Origin: an uncultured Paracoccaceae bacterium
GTDB lineage: Bacteria; Pseudomonadota; Alphaproteobacteria; Rhodobacterales; Rhodobacteraceae
DNA: 34,396 bases
Assembly (NCBI GenBank): GCA_937995865.1
Contig: CALKJA010000193.1
Location: forward strand, 1-34,396
Direction of reading: 5' to 3'
Positions 18,611 to 26,751 of this stretch are shown here, one piece after another; the stretch's first letter is position 1; the number at the start of each line of letters is the position of its first letter. The notes under the pieces are model-generated. The model was not told the origin of the DNA. It saw nothing but the letters and a program-made list of their open reading frames with translations, and made no database searches. Made by a program: the position numbers and the translations under genes.

Positions 18611-18629
18611 TCTAACCTAATTGGTTAGA
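18611..18629 (-). promoter_or_regulatory. inverted repeat over the dps promoter region
   Basis: TCTAACCTAATTGGTTAGA has seven-base arms around a five-base centre. It lies between dps and the iron box, about 56-74 bases before the dps ATG. On the minus strand TTGGCA (18637-18642) could be a -35 with this repeat covering the -10, so it may be a second operator. The protein that would bind is unknown. Confidence 0.45.
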
Positions 18630-18646
18630 ACGCTTTGCCAAGGCCT

Positions 18647-18667
18647 AACTTAGAATTATTCTAAGTT
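18647..18667 (-). promoter_or_regulatory. candidate Irr iron-control element (ICE) upstream of dps
   Basis: A perfect palindrome centred on CTTAGAATTATTCTAAG, extending two more base pairs on each side. Its core TTAGAA-N3-TTCTAA matches the alphaproteobacterial Irr/ICE consensus as I remember it (TTTAGAA-N3-TTCTAAA). It sits 92-112 bases before the dps ATG. That is possibly upstream of the -35, which would favour activation rather than blocking of RNA polymerase. Confidence 0.65.
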
Positions 18668-18678
18668 TATTTTGCCAC

Positions 18679-19098
18679 CTATTGCACCATTGACGACGCA
18701 ACCATGCGAATGAGTGACCGAAAGCCATATCGCTTTGAACGCTCAATGCGGGACGCGATCAAGAAATTCACACTCGCCCCGTCATTTGCCGCCGCGCGAT
18801 CCAATAAGCGCAGTAGCCATTCCTCATCAAAGCTTAGCTCTTTGCAACCGGGGATCCGAAAGCATAACGGACGCTCGACCACTTGGCCTGCGGCGCGCAC
18901 CAGTGCGCGCGCAGATTGCTCTAGGCCGCATGCAGAACTCGACAGTAAAGCGCACGCGTGTTCGACATCCAATCGCGCTTGCGTTCTGCACCCGCGCGCC
19001 AAAAGGCGCAAACGGTTAAGAAGTGGATGCGAAAAATCGGAGACCTCAGGCCGATGTGCATTTGTTTCAATCGGCAAAGAAAGAATGGCAGCGCGCAT
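18679..19098 (-). CDS. uncharacterised protein next to dps
   Basis: A 139-residue cytoplasmic protein, mainly helical, with five cysteines. The C-terminal third is the best ordered part: LCFRIPGCKELSFDEEWLLRLLDRAAANDGASVNFLIASRIERSKRYGFRSLIRMVA. I recall similar unnamed proteins in Rhodobacteraceae but know no function. Coding is supported by an uninterrupted frame with a sensible composition and by two inverted repeats close upstream, as in a regulated promoter. Overlapping plus-strand frames look like shadows. It ends just before the dps control region on the same strand. Confidence 0.7.
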   Translation of the reverse strand: MRAAILSLPIETNAHRPEVSDFSHPLLNRLRLLARGCRTQARLDVEHACALLSSSACGLEQSARALVRAAGQVVERPLCFRIPGCKELSFDEEWLLRLLDRAAANDGASVNFLIASRIERSKRYGFRSLIRMVASSMVQ

Positions 19099-19125
19099 AG
19101 TGCATCCCGGATCGCAGTAGGGTTC

Positions 19126-19139
19126 GAGGTGATCACCTC
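19126..19139 (-). promoter_or_regulatory. perfect palindrome GAGGTGATCACCTC
   Basis: A 14-bp perfect palindrome 28-41 bases upstream of the unknown gene next to dps. It is close to the expected transcription start or early leader and could be an operator or a leader hairpin. It has no T-run, so it is not a terminator. Confidence 0.45.
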
Positions 19140-19143
19140 AATT

Positions 19144-19160
19144 CTGACTAATATAGTCAG
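19144..19160 (-). promoter_or_regulatory. inverted repeat CTGACTA-ATA-TAGTCAG
   Basis: Seven-base perfect arms over a three-base centre, 46-62 bases before the unknown gene. Its minus-strand reading holds TATATT, a likely -10. The shape resembles Rrf2-type (IscR/RirA class) iron-responsive operators described for Rhodobacterales; I cannot confirm the match. Confidence 0.5.
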
Positions 19161-19180
19161 CCATTCTGAAAATCGCAATG

Positions 19181-20017
19181 CTACTTGGGTGCCGCGGCGG
19201 TCCACGCGTCTTCGGCCCAGCGCTTTATTGTCAGCGCTTCATCCCACCGCGAGGACATTTCGCGCCCTGTTGCATCTGTCATGGCATATTCGGGCGGTCC
19301 AAGTTCGCACAGAAAGACACAGTCATCATTGGTTCTTGCGCGGTATCCGGTAAAGCCCTCGAGCCACCATTCCCGGAACAGCTCAACCCATTTCCGGTTC
19401 TGGGGAAAATCAATTTGAAGCTGGATTTGTTGCCGACTGGCCACTCGACCTTGGAAGCTGTCGGACCTTTCAAGAACACGGCTGATCAATCCCAAATCCC
19501 GCTCACACATCGGGAACCAGAATTCGCGGTCCACCACATAATGCGAAAGATCCGCACACATCCGCATCTCAGGCACCGCGTCCAGCAAACTGAGCGTTGT
19601 ATAAAGATCATTGGTGATACAGTTGCGGTGACTTTCAAATTGGATGGGCATGCCTTCGGCCTCAGACATTTCGACCCATGCGCGAATGACCGGGATCATC
19701 CCCTCCACGTTCAAAGGCGTGACCTGCCCAATGACATCTACAAAAGGGGATCCCATGTCCTTTGCCATCTTAAGCACATCGCGCAAGGACGATACCGTTT
19801 TGGGAAAGGCGACGATAAGTGGGGTCAATCCGTGCCGGGCCAAATGCGGCTCCATCGCGCGCGCGGCCGCAACATCCGCGGCCCCAAGATCAAGCGCAAG
19901 CCCCGCATAACCCGCTTCGGCCACCTTTGCGGCAATCTCGGCATCGGACAAAATAACGCCCGTCTGGTCATGGGGTTTCATCGCCCATGCCGAGGTATAA
20001 ATCTGAAGATCACCCAT
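19181..20017 (-). CDS. sugar phosphate isomerase/epimerase-like TIM barrel protein
   Basis: A 278-residue xylose-isomerase-like TIM barrel: VAEAGYAGLALDLGAADV, then FVDVIGQV, IQFESHRNCITND with candidate metal ligands Glu and His, MRMCADLSHYVVDREFW with Asp and His, and LCELGPPEYAM with a C-terminal Glu. This is the AP_endonuc_2 fold. The substrate is unknown. The start lies 30 bases after the DUF4336 stop, so it is probably the third gene of the desaturase operon. A 288-residue frame on the opposite strand is a shadow. Confidence 0.87.
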   Translation of the reverse strand: MGDLQIYTSAWAMKPHDQTGVILSDAEIAAKVAEAGYAGLALDLGAADVAAARAMEPHLARHGLTPLIVAFPKTVSSLRDVLKMAKDMGSPFVDVIGQVTPLNVEGMIPVIRAWVEMSEAEGMPIQFESHRNCITNDLYTTLSLLDAVPEMRMCADLSHYVVDREFWFPMCERDLGLISRVLERSDSFQGRVASRQQIQLQIDFPQNRKWVELFREWWLEGFTGYRARTNDDCVFLCELGPPEYAMTDATGREMSSRWDEALTIKRWAEDAWTAAAPK

Positions 20018-20047
20018 TTCGGTTATATACCTCTTTTCAGGTAGGGT

Positions 20048-20731
20048 TCAGAGCCACGCAAACGCAGCTTTCAAATGCGCCTGAGCGCTTTGTTTCATCG
20101 GGGCGCCGTGGGCAACCACAAGCGACTGGGACGGCCACTCTAGTACCTTAGATATCGCAGCTCGCGCAGCGGCGCGGCCTGTTGTTGCCAATCTGAACTT
20201 GCGCGGCACCTGCGGCGTCTCACCGATCATCCCATCAGCCTGAGCAACAAGCCGGCGCCATCCGCTAAAGTGACCCTTGGGAAATTGTTGCAAGAAATCA
20301 CAGAAGATCACTGCCTGGCTGGCGTGGTGGAAAAAGACGATCTCTTTGGTGATCAGGTTTCCGGGTATGAGGGTCTGATCCATGACATTGGACCACAGTT
20401 CCGGCGCTATATCGCCCAAAACTGCATCAAAGCTCAGGTCCTGACGCTTCGCAGCAAGACCCGGAGCACCAAATAGCTCAGCTTCGGGAAAGGCCGTGAC
20501 CCACTCAGAAAGTGCAAGGTGATGCAGATGGTTCGGCGCGATCAATGCACGCACTTTTCCCAATTCGCTGACCTGTTTGGCAAGCGCGTCCGTCAATGCA
20601 ACGGGCGACCAAACCGCAAGCGACCCATCGCCTAACTCGATCAGGCACATCCGTGTGGGATACTTAAACCCCGCCACATCAACATAGCCACCATCCGCCA
20701 GCCACAAACCGGGACCAAACGAAGAGATCAT
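20048..20731 (-). CDS. DUF4336 family protein, metallo-beta-lactamase-like
   Basis: A 227-residue protein that reads as DUF4336: GLWLADGGYVDVAGFKYPTRMCLIELGDGSLAVWSPV at the N terminus, then ALIAPNHLHHLALSEWVTAFPEAELFGAPGL and the C-terminal SLVVAHGAP. The NHLHHL stretch recalls the HxHxDH metal site of metallo-beta-lactamases in reduced form. The start codon overlaps the stop of the desaturase (ATGA), so translation is coupled. Function unknown. Confidence 0.9.
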   Translation of the reverse strand: MISSFGPGLWLADGGYVDVAGFKYPTRMCLIELGDGSLAVWSPVALTDALAKQVSELGKVRALIAPNHLHHLALSEWVTAFPEAELFGAPGLAAKRQDLSFDAVLGDIAPELWSNVMDQTLIPGNLITKEIVFFHHASQAVIFCDFLQQFPKGHFSGWRRLVAQADGMIGETPQVPRKFRLATTGRAAARAAISKVLEWPSQSLVVAHGAPMKQSAQAHLKAAFAWL

Positions 20732-21711
20732 TCCGCAGGCATTCGCGCCGTGCGTCCGCCTTCAACAGGGAAAACCCACACTTCGTTCATTGGCCATTGG
20801 CTTTCGTCTTTTTGCGCCAGTTTGCGGATCACATCGACCTGAAACTCAATCCAACCCATACGGTGCACTTCGCCTGTGTGATCCTCGAGCTTTGCATTCA
20901 AATCGCGGAGTTTCCAAAATGGTACCGACGGGAACGCATGGTGTGCCGTGTGATATGGCATCTGCCAGCAAAGCCAGCGGATTAGTGCGTTGGTGCGTGT
21001 GGAACGTGTGTTTTCAAGGATGTCATCCTCATGGCTCAGGCCCAAATGCTCAATTGTGTTTTGCAGCTGATGTACCGGCTTGGTCAGAACCATCGGCAAA
21101 AGCCAAAACGTCAAAGCCGCCCAAGATCCGGTAATGAGGCTGAGCAAAGCGATCCCAGCATAAAGAGCCGCGTGAATGCGGCTTTCACGCACAACCTTTG
21201 CCTCTTCTTCGGCGCGAATATACGGCTCTACGATTATCCCACGCGCCCGGCGCACAAGACCAACCAAACGATTACGCCAGTAGCTAATCCCGCTGAGCCA
21301 AAGCAAGTATGTTTGCAGTGTATAGGGTTCGCGGACAAGTTCGCCGTCGCGCTCCCAATTTTGAGTATGCGAGTGATGCGCGAAATGCATGACTTGATCA
21401 AAGTCGCGCGGGAATATCATCACAAAGCCGATCAAACGGCCAAAAACTTCATTTACCTTACGTGTGGCAAATACAGTTGCGTGTGACAGCTCGTGCTGCG
21501 CCGCATAAAGAAAGTTGATCAACACACCAAGCAAAGCGCCCGTCAAAAGCACCCACCATGTCCCCATGAACGCCGCGTGCGCCCAAGCAACTATGATAAT
21601 CGCCCCAACATGCGAAGCCATCTGGACCGCGCCCTTTAGATCGGATCGCGCATTCAAAGCGCGCAGCTCGTCCGGGTTCAGAACTTTTCGTCTAGAAAAC
21701 ACTGCGTCCAT
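20728..21711 (-). CDS. membrane fatty acid desaturase family protein
   Basis: A 327-residue membrane di-iron enzyme. The three histidine boxes are HELSH (73-77), HHSH (112-115) and HTAHH (254-258), with an extra EHLGLSH near 221. Hydrophobic segments lie around residues 32-70, 93-101 and 182-210. Members introduce double bonds or hydroxyl groups into acyl chains or carotenoid-like lipids. The substrate is not known here. The start has GAGGA upstream. It heads an apparent operon with DUF4336 (four-base overlap) and the TIM-barrel gene. Confidence 0.92.
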   Translation of the reverse strand: MDAVFSRRKVLNPDELRALNARSDLKGAVQMASHVGAIIIVAWAHAAFMGTWWVLLTGALLGVLINFLYAAQHELSHATVFATRKVNEVFGRLIGFVMIFPRDFDQVMHFAHHSHTQNWERDGELVREPYTLQTYLLWLSGISYWRNRLVGLVRRARGIIVEPYIRAEEEAKVVRESRIHAALYAGIALLSLITGSWAALTFWLLPMVLTKPVHQLQNTIEHLGLSHEDDILENTRSTRTNALIRWLCWQMPYHTAHHAFPSVPFWKLRDLNAKLEDHTGEVHRMGWIEFQVDVIRKLAQKDESQWPMNEVWVFPVEGGRTARMPAE

Positions 21712-21775
21712 ATCTGGTCCTCCTTGCTACGTAGGCACGCTAGGCGGCAAGATTGACGCTGTCTAGAGAGCCGAA

Positions 21776-21819
21776 CGCCTGTTCGGGTGTGAACCGAACA
21801 GGCGAGCCATGCGATGGCT
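21776..21819 (-). terminator. two adjacent hairpins between acyl-CoA synthetase and desaturase genes
   Basis: CGCCTGTTCGG (21776-21786) pairs with CCGAACAGGCG (21794-21804), an 11-bp stem. AGCCAT-GCG-ATGGCT follows at 21805-21819. They lie 78-121 bases downstream of the acyl-CoA synthetase stop on the minus strand. No T-run follows, so a Rho-independent role is not certain. An 18-base hairpin TCTTTAG-AAGA-CTAAAGA (21860-21877) is closer to the stop. Confidence 0.45.
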
Positions 21820-21896
21820 ATTCCCTAGGCATCAACTGGCAGTGCAGCGGGAAGCGCATTCTTTAGAAGACTAAAGACCGGGAAGATGCCGTCGCC

Positions 21897-23780
21897 TTAA
21901 GTGGCCCAATCCCACGGGCGGATGTGCTTACCCAACACAGCCTGCACAGCAGCCTCATCCACGTCACCAGTTTTCTGGATCTGCGCAACAAGCCCGCGCT
22001 TTTTGTCTTCCAGAACCCCGCTTACTTCAGCGGCCAGCCCTGCAGCGGCCAGATCGGCGTTGTAAATCCGGGTAATTGCCTTGCGGCGCAAATCCGCCTT
22101 GAAGACTTTGCCGACAGCCGTCTTGGGTAGCTCGTCTAGAACCTCAATATATTTGGGCTGTGCGGCCCGCTCATGAACATGCGCTTTGGTAAAGTCCAAA
22201 AGCTCATCTTCGCTGACGGTAACACCATCAACTAACTCAACATATGCGCATGGGATTTCGCCAGCATGGGCGTCAGGCTGCCCGATCGCCCCCACAAAAG
22301 ACACGGCATCATGCCCGGCCAACGCTTCTTCGATCTCTGCGGGATCAATATTGTGCCCACCCCTAATGATAAGATCCTTGGCCCGGCCTGTGATCCACAA
22401 ATATCCATCCTCATCATAGCGGCCCAAATCACCTGTGCGTAGATGGGAGCCCCAATGAAAGAGGTCTTTGTTTTTGTCGGCTTCCGTATAAGTGCGGCCT
22501 GCGAAAACGCCCGGATTGGAAATACAGATCTCTCCCACTTCGTCCGTGGTGCATACATGTGGCCCCTCACCCTTTTCGGTGACAATCTTCACGTCGCAAT
22601 AGGGCAGTGGAATCCCGATGGATCCAATCTTCTTTTCGCCGTCAATCGGGTTCAAAGACACAAGACACGTGGCCTCCGTCAGGCCGTACCCTTCGATAAT
22701 TTCTACCCCCACGGTCTTTTCAAACCGTTTGAACAGCTCAACAGGTAGCGGCGCGGACCCACAAAACGCGGTTTTGAGCGAGGACACATCCGCATCAATC
22801 GGCCGCTGCATCAACGCGGCCAGCGCCGTAGGCACCGTGATCATGAAAGTCACATTCCAGCGCTCAATCAGTTTCCAGAAATTGTCAAAGACGCCGTCCC
22901 CTCGATACCCCTGAGGGGTTGGGAAAATCACATGGGCACCCGATGAAATCATCGCCATCACGATGACGTGGCACGCAAAAACATGAAACAGAGGCAGCGG
23001 GCAGATAATGTTATCGCCGTTGGAAAAGAGAAGCGTATCCCCAAGCCAGCCGTTGTAGACCATGCCGGAATACGTGTGTTGCGCCACTTTGGGCATGCCA
23101 GTTGTACCGCCCGTGTGGAAATAGGCGGCCACACGATCTTCTTTGGGATCCTCAAACGCGAGCACAGTTGATTGGCGCGCCATCAGATCTGAAAAGCTGT
23201 GCACCTTAGCGGAGTGTTGCACCGGGTTCTTGGGCCGGATCAGCCCCGCAATCCAGCTTTTTGGTGGGCTTAAGTACCGTTTGAGATCCACCTCAAGGAC
23301 ATGCGCTACATTTGGAGCAAGAGCGACGGCCTCGGCCGCTTTTTGTGGCAGATCCGTCTTGGGGAACGGTTTAAGCGTGACAAGCACCTTGGCATTCGTC
23401 TCGCGTAGAATCGCTCCAATCTGCTCGGCCTCCAAAAGTGGGTTAACCGGATTTGCAATCCCAGCGATTGCCCCTCCAATCAGCGTCAACGCAGCCTCGT
23501 TACAGATCGGCAGCATATAGGCGACCGTATCTTGCGGCCCGACCCCCAAACTGCGCAGCATATTCGCAATTTGCACCGATTGATCGCGCACTTGTTGCCA
23601 GTTAAGCGTCTCTGCTTTGTCCGCAGGCCCCGAAGTGATCTGAAAAGAGACGCCTTTGCTCGCGCCGTATTTTTGCGCAGCGCGATCCACGAAATCATAC
23701 ATCGTTACCGATACGTCCCGTTTGTCCCAAGGCATCTCAGATTGCAAAGCGTCGCGGTCCGCAATTGATGTCATTGACAT
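21897..23780 (-). CDS. AMP-binding acyl-CoA synthetase
   Basis: A 627-residue adenylate-forming enzyme that activates a carboxylic acid as acyl-AMP and then acyl-CoA. Core motifs: YFHTGGTTGMPKVAQHTYSGMVYN (A3 phosphate loop), EGYGLTEATCLVSLNP (A5), LRTGDLGRYDEDGYLWITGRAKDLIIRGGHNIDPAEIEEAL (A7-A8), and PKTAVGKVFKADLR with the A10 lysine. A C-terminal tail of about 50 residues follows, typical of this long subtype. Chain length is unknown; medium- or long-chain fatty acids are likely. AAAGGGG lies nine bases before the ATG. Confidence 0.93.
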   Translation of the reverse strand: MSMTSIADRDALQSEMPWDKRDVSVTMYDFVDRAAQKYGASKGVSFQITSGPADKAETLNWQQVRDQSVQIANMLRSLGVGPQDTVAYMLPICNEAALTLIGGAIAGIANPVNPLLEAEQIGAILRETNAKVLVTLKPFPKTDLPQKAAEAVALAPNVAHVLEVDLKRYLSPPKSWIAGLIRPKNPVQHSAKVHSFSDLMARQSTVLAFEDPKEDRVAAYFHTGGTTGMPKVAQHTYSGMVYNGWLGDTLLFSNGDNIICPLPLFHVFACHVIVMAMISSGAHVIFPTPQGYRGDGVFDNFWKLIERWNVTFMITVPTALAALMQRPIDADVSSLKTAFCGSAPLPVELFKRFEKTVGVEIIEGYGLTEATCLVSLNPIDGEKKIGSIGIPLPYCDVKIVTEKGEGPHVCTTDEVGEICISNPGVFAGRTYTEADKNKDLFHWGSHLRTGDLGRYDEDGYLWITGRAKDLIIRGGHNIDPAEIEEALAGHDAVSFVGAIGQPDAHAGEIPCAYVELVDGVTVSEDELLDFTKAHVHERAAQPKYIEVLDELPKTAVGKVFKADLRRKAITRIYNADLAAAGLAAEVSGVLEDKKRGLVAQIQKTGDVDEAAVQAVLGKHIRPWDWAT

Positions 23781-23821
23781 GATCTATCCCCTTTGGAGAC
23801 CTTAAGGCTCCGATGCGCCCT

Positions 23822-23835
23822 AAATAGCGCTATTT
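23822..23835 (-). promoter_or_regulatory. perfect palindrome AAATAGCGCTATTT upstream of acyl-CoA synthetase
   Basis: A 14-bp perfect palindrome 42-55 bases before the acyl-CoA synthetase start, in the position of an operator or core promoter. On the plus strand a T-run follows, but no plus-strand gene ends here. The binding protein is unknown. Confidence 0.45.
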
Positions 23836-23841
23836 TTTCCT

Positions 23842-23876
23842 GAAAGAGAAAATGCGCGGGATCTGTTCACCGCGCA
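23842..23876 (-). terminator. Rho-independent terminator of the ABC exporter gene
   Basis: On the minus strand, TGCGCGG (23876-23870) pairs with CCGCGCA (23859-23853) over a ten-base loop, followed by TTTTCTCTTTC. It begins about 20 bases after the ABC exporter stop and precedes the acyl-CoA synthetase promoter, so the two genes are probably separate transcripts. Confidence 0.65.
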
Positions 23877-23896
23877 AGATTTACGCCACGTTGGGA

Positions 23897-25696
23897 CTAT
23901 TGGGCTGCAATTTCCGACGTGAATTGCAACCGCGCCAAGCGCGCATAAAGCCCGCCTTGAGCAACAAGCTCATCATGGGTGCCGATGGCTTGAATTTCAC
24001 CGCCCTCAAGAACAATGATGCGGTCGGCGGATTTCACGGTCGCAAGCCTGTGTGCCACAACCAGCGTCGTACGCTCGGAAGCCAAAGACTCAAAAGCGTG
24101 CTGGACGGCGGCCTCACTTTCAGCATCAAGCGCGCTTGTGGCCTCATCCAAAAGCAGGATAGGCGCATCGCGCAGGATCGCGCGGGCAATGGCGATCCTC
24201 TGTTTTTGCCCGCCAGAAAGCATAACACCGCGCTCTCCGACATATGTATCATAGCCCTCCGGCAACGCTTCGATAAAGGTGTGCGCCGCGGCAGCTTGCG
24301 CCGCAGCCTCCACTTCAGCGCGTGTTGCTTCAGGGCGGCCAAACCGAATGTTCTCCAACGCTGAGGCAGCAAAAATAACCGGATCCTGCGGTACAACCGC
24401 CATCAGGCTGCGGAATTCATGCCGCCGCAAATTCATAAGCGGCTCATCCCCCAAAGTGATGCGGCCTTCCGCAGGATCAAAGAAGCGCAAGAGCAGTTGG
24501 ATGACCGTGGATTTGCCCGCACCAGAAGGACCGACAAGCGCAATCGTTTCACCTGGTTTAACCGCAAAACTCACATCTTTTAGCGCGCGCTCATTGGGGC
24601 GTGATGGGAATGAAAAGCTCACATTTTCAAAGGCCAAAACACCGGGCTTGGCCACTTCCGGCGCTTTGGGATCTTCAATCAAATCTTTTGCGTGCATCAG
24701 CTCGATCAGGCGCTCAGTCGCGCCTGCGGCGCGTTGCAACTCTGACCATAGTTCGGAAAGCGCCGCGACAGATGTCGCTACGATGCCAGCGTAGAAGAGG
24801 AACTGCACCAATTCACCGGCAGACATGGCCCCCGATTGAACATCCACTGCCCCAATCCACAGCACACCTAGAATGCCGCTAAATACGACAAAGATAATAA
24901 TGGCAGTGATGGCCGCGCGTACCGTGATCCGCGCCTTCGCGGATCTAAAGCTGTCTTCCGTCACATCACCAAATGCACGGCGCGAGCGCGCTTCATGCGT
25001 GAAGGCCTGCACCGTTTGAACGCTCAACAATGCCTCGGATGCGTTTCCGGATGACGCTGCAATAAGATCCTGATTTTCCTTGGAAAGCGCCCGCAAACGC
25101 CGCCCCAAAGCAAGAATCGGCAGCATGACCACAGGCACCAACAGCAACACCATTCCCGTGAGTTTTAGGGACGTGAAAAGCATGAGCACAAGCCCACCAC
25201 CCAGCAACAGAATATTGCGCAAGAACCAGCTTACACTGGAGCTCACAACACTCAGCAAAAGCGTTGTGTCAGTCGTGATCCGGCTCAGCACCTCGCCTGT
25301 CATCAGCTTTTCAAAATAGCTCGGGCTCATCCCGATCATCGTATCGAAAACAGCCTTGCGAACATCTGCGATAACCCGCTCACCCAGCCGTGTAACGATC
25401 CAATAGCGCGTCGCCGAGCCAAATGCGAAAATAGCCCCAATAGCAAAAGCCGCGCCGAAATAGCTGTTGAGCAAATCGATATCACCTGCACCAAAACCGT
25501 CCACGACCCGGCGCGCAGCAATCGGCAATATCAAGGACACGCCAGCCGTGACCAAAAGCGCAAGTAGTGCAGCGACGACTGACCACTTATAGGGCACAAA
25601 AAACGGCACCAATGCACGCAATATGCCAACACGTTTTGACGTGTCCCGGTCACTCGCATTCTGGATATTCAGGTTGCTCTGGTTGCTTTGCGCCAT
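23897..25696 (-). CDS. ABC exporter, fused membrane and ATPase domains
   Basis: A 599-residue half-transporter acting as a homodimer in the inner membrane. Six hydrophobic segments (about 36-60, 80-100, 155-175, 180-198, 262-285 and 295-315) form the exporter core. The ATPase domain shows Walker A GPSGAGKST (389-397), LSGGQ (493-497), Walker B ILLLDE (513-518) and the H-loop VVAHRLATV. The layout is MsbA/multidrug-like. Substrate unknown: a lipid or drug is typical, but this is not shown. A C-terminal hairpin terminator follows. The tRNA-Gly gene lies 87 bases upstream on the same strand. Confidence 0.93.
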   Translation of the reverse strand: MAQSNQSNLNIQNASDRDTSKRVGILRALVPFFVPYKWSVVAALLALLVTAGVSLILPIAARRVVDGFGAGDIDLLNSYFGAAFAIGAIFAFGSATRYWIVTRLGERVIADVRKAVFDTMIGMSPSYFEKLMTGEVLSRITTDTTLLLSVVSSSVSWFLRNILLLGGGLVLMLFTSLKLTGMVLLLVPVVMLPILALGRRLRALSKENQDLIAASSGNASEALLSVQTVQAFTHEARSRRAFGDVTEDSFRSAKARITVRAAITAIIIFVVFSGILGVLWIGAVDVQSGAMSAGELVQFLFYAGIVATSVAALSELWSELQRAAGATERLIELMHAKDLIEDPKAPEVAKPGVLAFENVSFSFPSRPNERALKDVSFAVKPGETIALVGPSGAGKSTVIQLLLRFFDPAEGRITLGDEPLMNLRRHEFRSLMAVVPQDPVIFAASALENIRFGRPEATRAEVEAAAQAAAAHTFIEALPEGYDTYVGERGVMLSGGQKQRIAIARAILRDAPILLLDEATSALDAESEAAVQHAFESLASERTTLVVAHRLATVKSADRIIVLEGGEIQAIGTHDELVAQGGLYARLARLQFTSEIAAQ

Positions 25697-25783
25697 ACGC
25701 GCCTCCCCATCGTCTTTCGGTCATCTAGCCGCGCCACCCGGCGCATACAAGTGATCCCGATGAAAGATTGCAAAGCGCAGTAT

Positions 25784-25857
25784 TGGAGCGGGTAGCGGGA
25801 ATCGAACCCGCACCTTAAGCTTGGAAGGCTCTTATGATACCATTTCACCATACCCGC
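25784..25857 (-). tRNA. tRNA-Gly (anticodon TCC)
   Basis: Minus strand, 74 bases including an encoded CCA. The acceptor arms GCGGGTA (5') and TACCCGC (3') pair perfectly, with discriminator T. The D-arm is GGTGAAATGGTATCAT and the anticodon loop CTTCCAA carries TCC (25823-25825). The T-arm GCGGG-TTCGATT-CCCGC is canonical. It reads GGA and, by wobble, GGG codons. Confidence 0.96.
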
Positions 25858-25860
25858 TCA

Positions 25861-26078
25861 GCGCGCTTGGGTGTATGGGCGGCACGCGCGAGGGTCAAGC
25901 GCTGGAACGCAAGTTTACAAAACAGTTTTCACGAAATGCGGTTTCGGCTGATCTACGCGCATTTCTAAGGCGGATGCATCGGCAACATCCTATGCCAAAC
26001 TCCAACCCAAACAGACCGTATCGGGGACGGTGGGCGGGGCGCCTGTGCCAAAGGCAAATAGAATCGCTCCGCCGTCAC
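25861..26078. other. 218-base gap, no gene seen
   Basis: Between the tRNA and the SRAP gene. Frames crossing it are short and compositionally poor. No terminator or clear promoter was recognised, although the tRNA promoter should lie in the first 60 bases on the minus strand. Confidence 0.5.
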
Positions 26079-26747
26079 CTAGTCTTCAAGCAAAGGTTCG
26101 ATCAGCGCCGCGCCGCTGGCCCGGTTCGAATTCACAGCTGAATCAACGCGATAGTAACTCAAAACATCCTCACCAGCAGGCACCATCAAGGTCGCAGCCC
26201 CTTTACCTTCCTCGCCAAGCCATTTCCCCCAATCCTTTGATCCAAGCACAACAGGCATACGGTGATGGATCAAAGACATGGAAGAATTCGCCGCACAGGT
26301 GACAATAGCGCATGTCGTATGCGCTTCACCGTCACGCTCCCAATCTTGCCAGACCCCAGCAAATACGATCGGATCCCCATGTGATCCGTGGATATACCAG
26401 GGCAGCCGTGAACCTTCTGGCGTTTTTGTCCACTCATAAAACCCTGTCACTGGGATCAAGCAGCGCCGCGTGCGGCATGCCGCTTTGAACGCGGGCTTTC
26501 CTGCAATGGTTTCAGACCGCGCGTTGATCAAAAGCGGCCCGCCGTTGGGCGTTTTGTACCAATGCGGCACAAAACCCCAACGCATGGGCCTTAATCGCCG
26601 GGTGCCTTCATCTGAGGTCAAAACATGCACAGCATTCGTCGGACAAACATTGTAGCGTGGTGTTGGCGGCAGATCATTCGCGGGCACCGCCTGGAAAAGC
26701 GCCACCATCGCGTCATCGGGCAATGTAATCGCAAAACGGCCGCACAT
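26079..26747 (-). CDS. SOS-response-associated protein, YedK/HMCES family
   Basis: A 222-residue SRAP-domain protein that covalently shields abasic sites in single-stranded DNA. The invariant MCGRF supplies Cys2, which after removal of Met1 forms a thiazolidine with the abasic sugar. NARSETIAGKPAFK contains the conserved Asn, GFYEW the catalytic Glu, and HHRMPVVL the conserved His. Length and motif order fit E. coli YedK. It lies four bases after the methyltransferase stop, on the same strand. A G+A-rich LexA-type box was not found. Confidence 0.95.
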   Translation of the reverse strand: MCGRFAITLPDDAMVALFQAVPANDLPPTPRYNVCPTNAVHVLTSDEGTRRLRPMRWGFVPHWYKTPNGGPLLINARSETIAGKPAFKAACRTRRCLIPVTGFYEWTKTPEGSRLPWYIHGSHGDPIVFAGVWQDWERDGEAHTTCAIVTCAANSSMSLIHHRMPVVLGSKDWGKWLGEEGKGAATLMVPAGEDVLSYYRVDSAVNSNRASGAALIEPLLED

Positions 26748-26751
26748 CGCT

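Noticed and set aside
19178-20044. A 288-codon plus-strand open frame opposite the TIM-barrel gene
   Set aside because: Its product is Arg/His/Pro-rich without family features, and the minus-strand frame shows clear TIM-barrel motifs. It is a shadow.
26079-26747. LexA-type SOS box for the SRAP gene
   Set aside because: I looked upstream for GTTC-N7-GTTC-type repeats and found none. The gene follows the methyltransferase closely and is probably read from its promoter.
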